39,798 bases of DNA, from contig NZ_JAHVAB010000087.1 of NCBI RefSeq assembly GCF_019264445.1, positions 1 to 39,798 on the forward strand, given 5' to 3'. Of this stretch, positions 37,898 through 39,798 are shown piece after piece (within the stretch, counting starts at the first letter, position 1; the number at the start of each line of letters is the position of its first letter). The stretch is from Hydrogenophaga sp. GTDB lineage: Bacteria; Pseudomonadota; Gammaproteobacteria; Burkholderiales; Burkholderiaceae_C. The notes under the pieces were generated by a model. It was not told the origin of the DNA and made no database searches. It saw nothing but the letters and a program-made list of their open reading frames with translations. The position numbers and the translations under genes are program-made.

Positions 37898-38585
37898 CCA
37901 CGAACCGGTAGCCGATGCCGGTCTCGGTGACCAGGTGGCGCGGCATCGAGGGCTGCGCCTCGATCTTCTTGCGCAGGTTGGCCATGTGCACGCGCACGTA
38001 GTGAGAGTCTTCCAAGTGCCCCGGCCCCCACACCGCCTTCAGCAGCTGCGCGTGCGTGATCACGCGGTCGGGTTGTGAGGCCAGGTGGGTGAGCAGCTTG
38101 TATTCGATCGGTGTCAGGTGCAGCGCCTCGCCGGCGCGCTCGACCACGCGGCGCACGAGGTCGATGCGCACCTCGCCAAAGGTGATCTGCGGTGCGCCGC
38201 CCGGTGTTTGCTGCTGGTGGCGGCGCAGCTGCGCGCGCACGCGGGCGCTGAGTTCGCCCGAGCCAAAGGGCTTGACGAGGTAGTCGTCGGCACCGGCATC
38301 GAGTGCGGCGATCTTGCTGGCTTCGGTGCTGCGGGCAGACAACACGATCACCGGCATGGGTGACCACTGGCGCAGCTCGCGGATGAGGTCCACACCGTCG
38401 CCATCGGGCAGGCCGAGGTCGAGCACCACGAGGTCGGGGCGGCGCGTGCCGGCCTCGATCAGCCCGCGCTGGTAGCCATCGGCTTCGTGCACGGTGTGCC
38501 CCTCGGCCTCCAGCGTGAGGCGCACGAAGCGGCGGATGTGGGCTTCGTCTTCGACGATCAGGATCTGGCTGCCGGCTGGGCTCAT
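37893..38585 (-). CDS. kdpE: KdpE-like response regulator
   Basis: This 230-residue OmpR/PhoB-family regulator has a REC domain with acidic residues VEDE (11-14), phosphoacceptor Asp56 in VVLDLGLPDGDG and Lys105 in YLVKPF. A winged-helix DNA-binding domain follows (LTPIEYKLLTHLASQPDRV; SHYVRVHMANLRKKIE; GIGYRFVA). Together with the overlapping kdpD it would activate the kdpFABC potassium uptake operon, expected beyond the right edge. Confidence 0.93.
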   Translation of the reverse strand: MSPAGSQILIVEDEAHIRRFVRLTLEAEGHTVHEADGYQRGLIEAGTRRPDLVVLDLGLPDGDGVDLIRELRQWSPMPVIVLSARSTEASKIAALDAGADDYLVKPFGSGELSARVRAQLRRHQQQTPGGAPQITFGEVRIDLVRRVVERAGEALHLTPIEYKLLTHLASQPDRVITHAQLLKAVWGPGHLEDSHYVRVHMANLRKKIEAQPSMPRHLVTETGIGYRFVA

Positions 38586-39798
38586 GGCGTGGGGGTTTCG
38601 GGTGAGGCGGCGGGTTCGCCGAGGTCGGCGGGCGGTGTGCCCCGGGGCAGTGTGATCACGAAGCGCGCGCCCTGCACGGCGCCGCCGTGTTCGCGCGTGT
38701 GGCCCTCAATGGTGCCACCGTGCGCCTCGACGATGGCGCGGCAGATCGCCAGCCCCAGGCCCACGCCGGGTGTGGCGCTTTCGCGCTGGCCGCGCTCGAA
38801 CTTCTCGAACACCCGCGCCTCGTGCCCTTTGGGCAAGCCGGGGCCGTGGTCGTCCACGAGCAGGCTCACGGCGTCGCTGCGCTCGCGCGCGCTGAGGTGA
38901 ATGGCGCTGCCTGCCGGGGTGTACTTGGCGGCGTTCTCCAGCAGGTTGACCAGCACCCGCTCGAACAGCACGGTGTCCAGGTGCAGCAAGGGCAGGGCGT
39001 CGGGCAGGCTCACGCGGATCTCGCGCCCCTGCAGCACCGGGCTGCAGGCCGCGAGCGCGCTGCCCACCACCTCTTCCAGCGGCTGCCAGGCGCGGTGCAG
39101 CTGCACCGCACCGGCCTGCAGGCGCGCCATGTCGAGCAGGTTGTTGACCAGCGCGTTCATGCGCTGGGCCGACTGGCGCATGGCCAGCGCCACGTCGTGC
39201 TGTGCGGGGCTGAGTGCGGGGGGTGTGAGCTCAAGCGCGTCGGCCAGGCCCACCAGCGAGGCCAGCGGCGTGCGCAGGTCGTGCGAGATGGCCGAGAGCA
39301 GCGAGTTGCGCAGCCGCTCGGACTCGATCTGCACCGTGCTGCTTTGCGCCACCTCGATGTAGTGGATGCGTTCGAGCGAAATGGCCAGCAACGAGGCGCA
39401 GGTCTGCAGCAGGCGGCGCTGCTCGATGCCCCAGGCGCGCTGCCCGGGCGGCTCGATCACCAGCACGCCGCGCACGCGCATGGGCGCTTTCAGGGGCAGC
39501 ACGAGGCAGGTGCTGGCCGGCAGGGTGTGGGTGCCATGCCCGGCTTCTTCGCCGCGCTCGAAGGCCCATTGCGCCACCGCCATGTCCACCGGGGCACTGC
39601 CGCCTTCGATGGTCTGCAGTTGCTGGTGCTCGTCGGCCACCAGCAGCGCCGAGCGTGCGCCGAATTCGCCGGTGATGAAGCGCGCGCCGATCTCGGCCAC
39701 CTGTGTGTCCACCAGCGCGGCCGACAGGTCGCGCGACATGTCGTAGAGGCTCTTCACGCGGTGCTCGCGCTGCGTGGCGGCTTCGGCCTGCTGGCGCA
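38582..39798 (-). CDS. kdpD: KdpD sensor histidine kinase, C-terminal part
   Basis: The gene runs off the right edge; about 405 codons are present. The fragment begins in the linker (SLYDMSRDLSAALVD), followed by a GAF-like domain of about 120 residues. The HisKA box is LLSAISHDLRTPLASLVGLA and the HATPase motifs are LLENAAKYTP, VDDHGPGLP and GVGLGLAICRAIVEAHGG. The first in-frame ATG in the window (39757) is not the true start, because the frame stays open with KdpD-like sequence to the edge. The missing part should hold the KdpD N-terminal and membrane domains. It overlaps kdpE by 4 bp. Confidence 0.92.
   Translation of the reverse strand, partial: RQQAEAATQREHRVKSLYDMSRDLSAALVDTQVAEIGARFITGEFGARSALLVADEHQQLQTIEGGSAPVDMAVAQWAFERGEEAGHGTHTLPASTCLVLPLKAPMRVRGVLVIEPPGQRAWGIEQRRLLQTCASLLAISLERIHYIEVAQSSTVQIESERLRNSLLSAISHDLRTPLASLVGLADALELTPPALSPAQHDVALAMRQSAQRMNALVNNLLDMARLQAGAVQLHRAWQPLEEVVGSALAACSPVLQGREIRVSLPDALPLLHLDTVLFERVLVNLLENAAKYTPAGSAIHLSARERSDAVSLLVDDHGPGLPKGHEARVFEKFERGQRESATPGVGLGLAICRAIVEAHGGTIEGHTREHGGAVQGARFVITLPRGTPPADLGEPAASPETPTP

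Overview
The window is GC-rich DNA, roughly two-thirds G+C, with dense operons. The gene content and the order pyrG-kdsA-eno-ftsB point to a betaproteobacterium, most likely a member of the Comamonadaceae (Hydrogenophaga-like). That placement comes from reading the sequence, not from a database search.

Left part (1-12,991), mostly housekeeping. It holds the 5' end of a Lhr-like DEXH helicase, dbpA, two overlapping sensor kinases (one HWE/HisKA_2 type, one REC-PAS-HisKA type), a DUF455 ferritin-like protein, a gamma-carbonic-anhydrase-like protein and hslO (Hsp33). The leftward cluster pyrG-kdsA-eno-ftsB follows, with a small P-loop protein of unknown role at its end, then coaBC. A 422-bp intergenic region rich in short dyads leads into the central locus.

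Central part (13,414-28,953), a selenocysteine-formate dehydrogenase island on the + strand. A respiratory formate dehydrogenase catalytic subunit carries an in-frame UGA at residue 196. A SECIS hairpin with the key U17, G23 and U24 positions follows directly. Next come the Fe-S subunit, the cytochrome b subunit, fdhE, selA, a Tat-lipoprotein flavoprotein resembling sulfide dehydrogenase FccB, and a PhnDCE-like ABC importer (binding protein, ATPase, two permeases) that is best read as the putative selenate/selenium-oxyanion importer family. selB and a tRNA-Sec (anticodon UCA) follow, then a GcvH-like lipoyl protein, a DsrE-like protein and a YdjA-like nitroreductase. So one strand encodes the selenoenzyme, its maturation factor, selenocysteine synthesis and decoding, and probable selenium uptake. 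selD and fdhD are not in the window.

Right part (28,983-36,360), metal-oxyanion supply. A leftward ModE/LysR-like regulator with a binding-protein-like sensor domain faces a tightly overlapping tupB-tupC-tupA tungstate importer. A ModA-like binding protein and a FecBCD/MolBCA-type importer continue in the same direction. Together they plausibly supply W or Mo for the formate dehydrogenase cofactor. Three copies of a two-hairpin REP-like repeat with identical spacing lie in the transporter operons, and two of them overlap the 5' ends of reading frames.

The window ends with ugd (UDP-glucose dehydrogenase) and the convergent kdpE and 3' part of kdpD.
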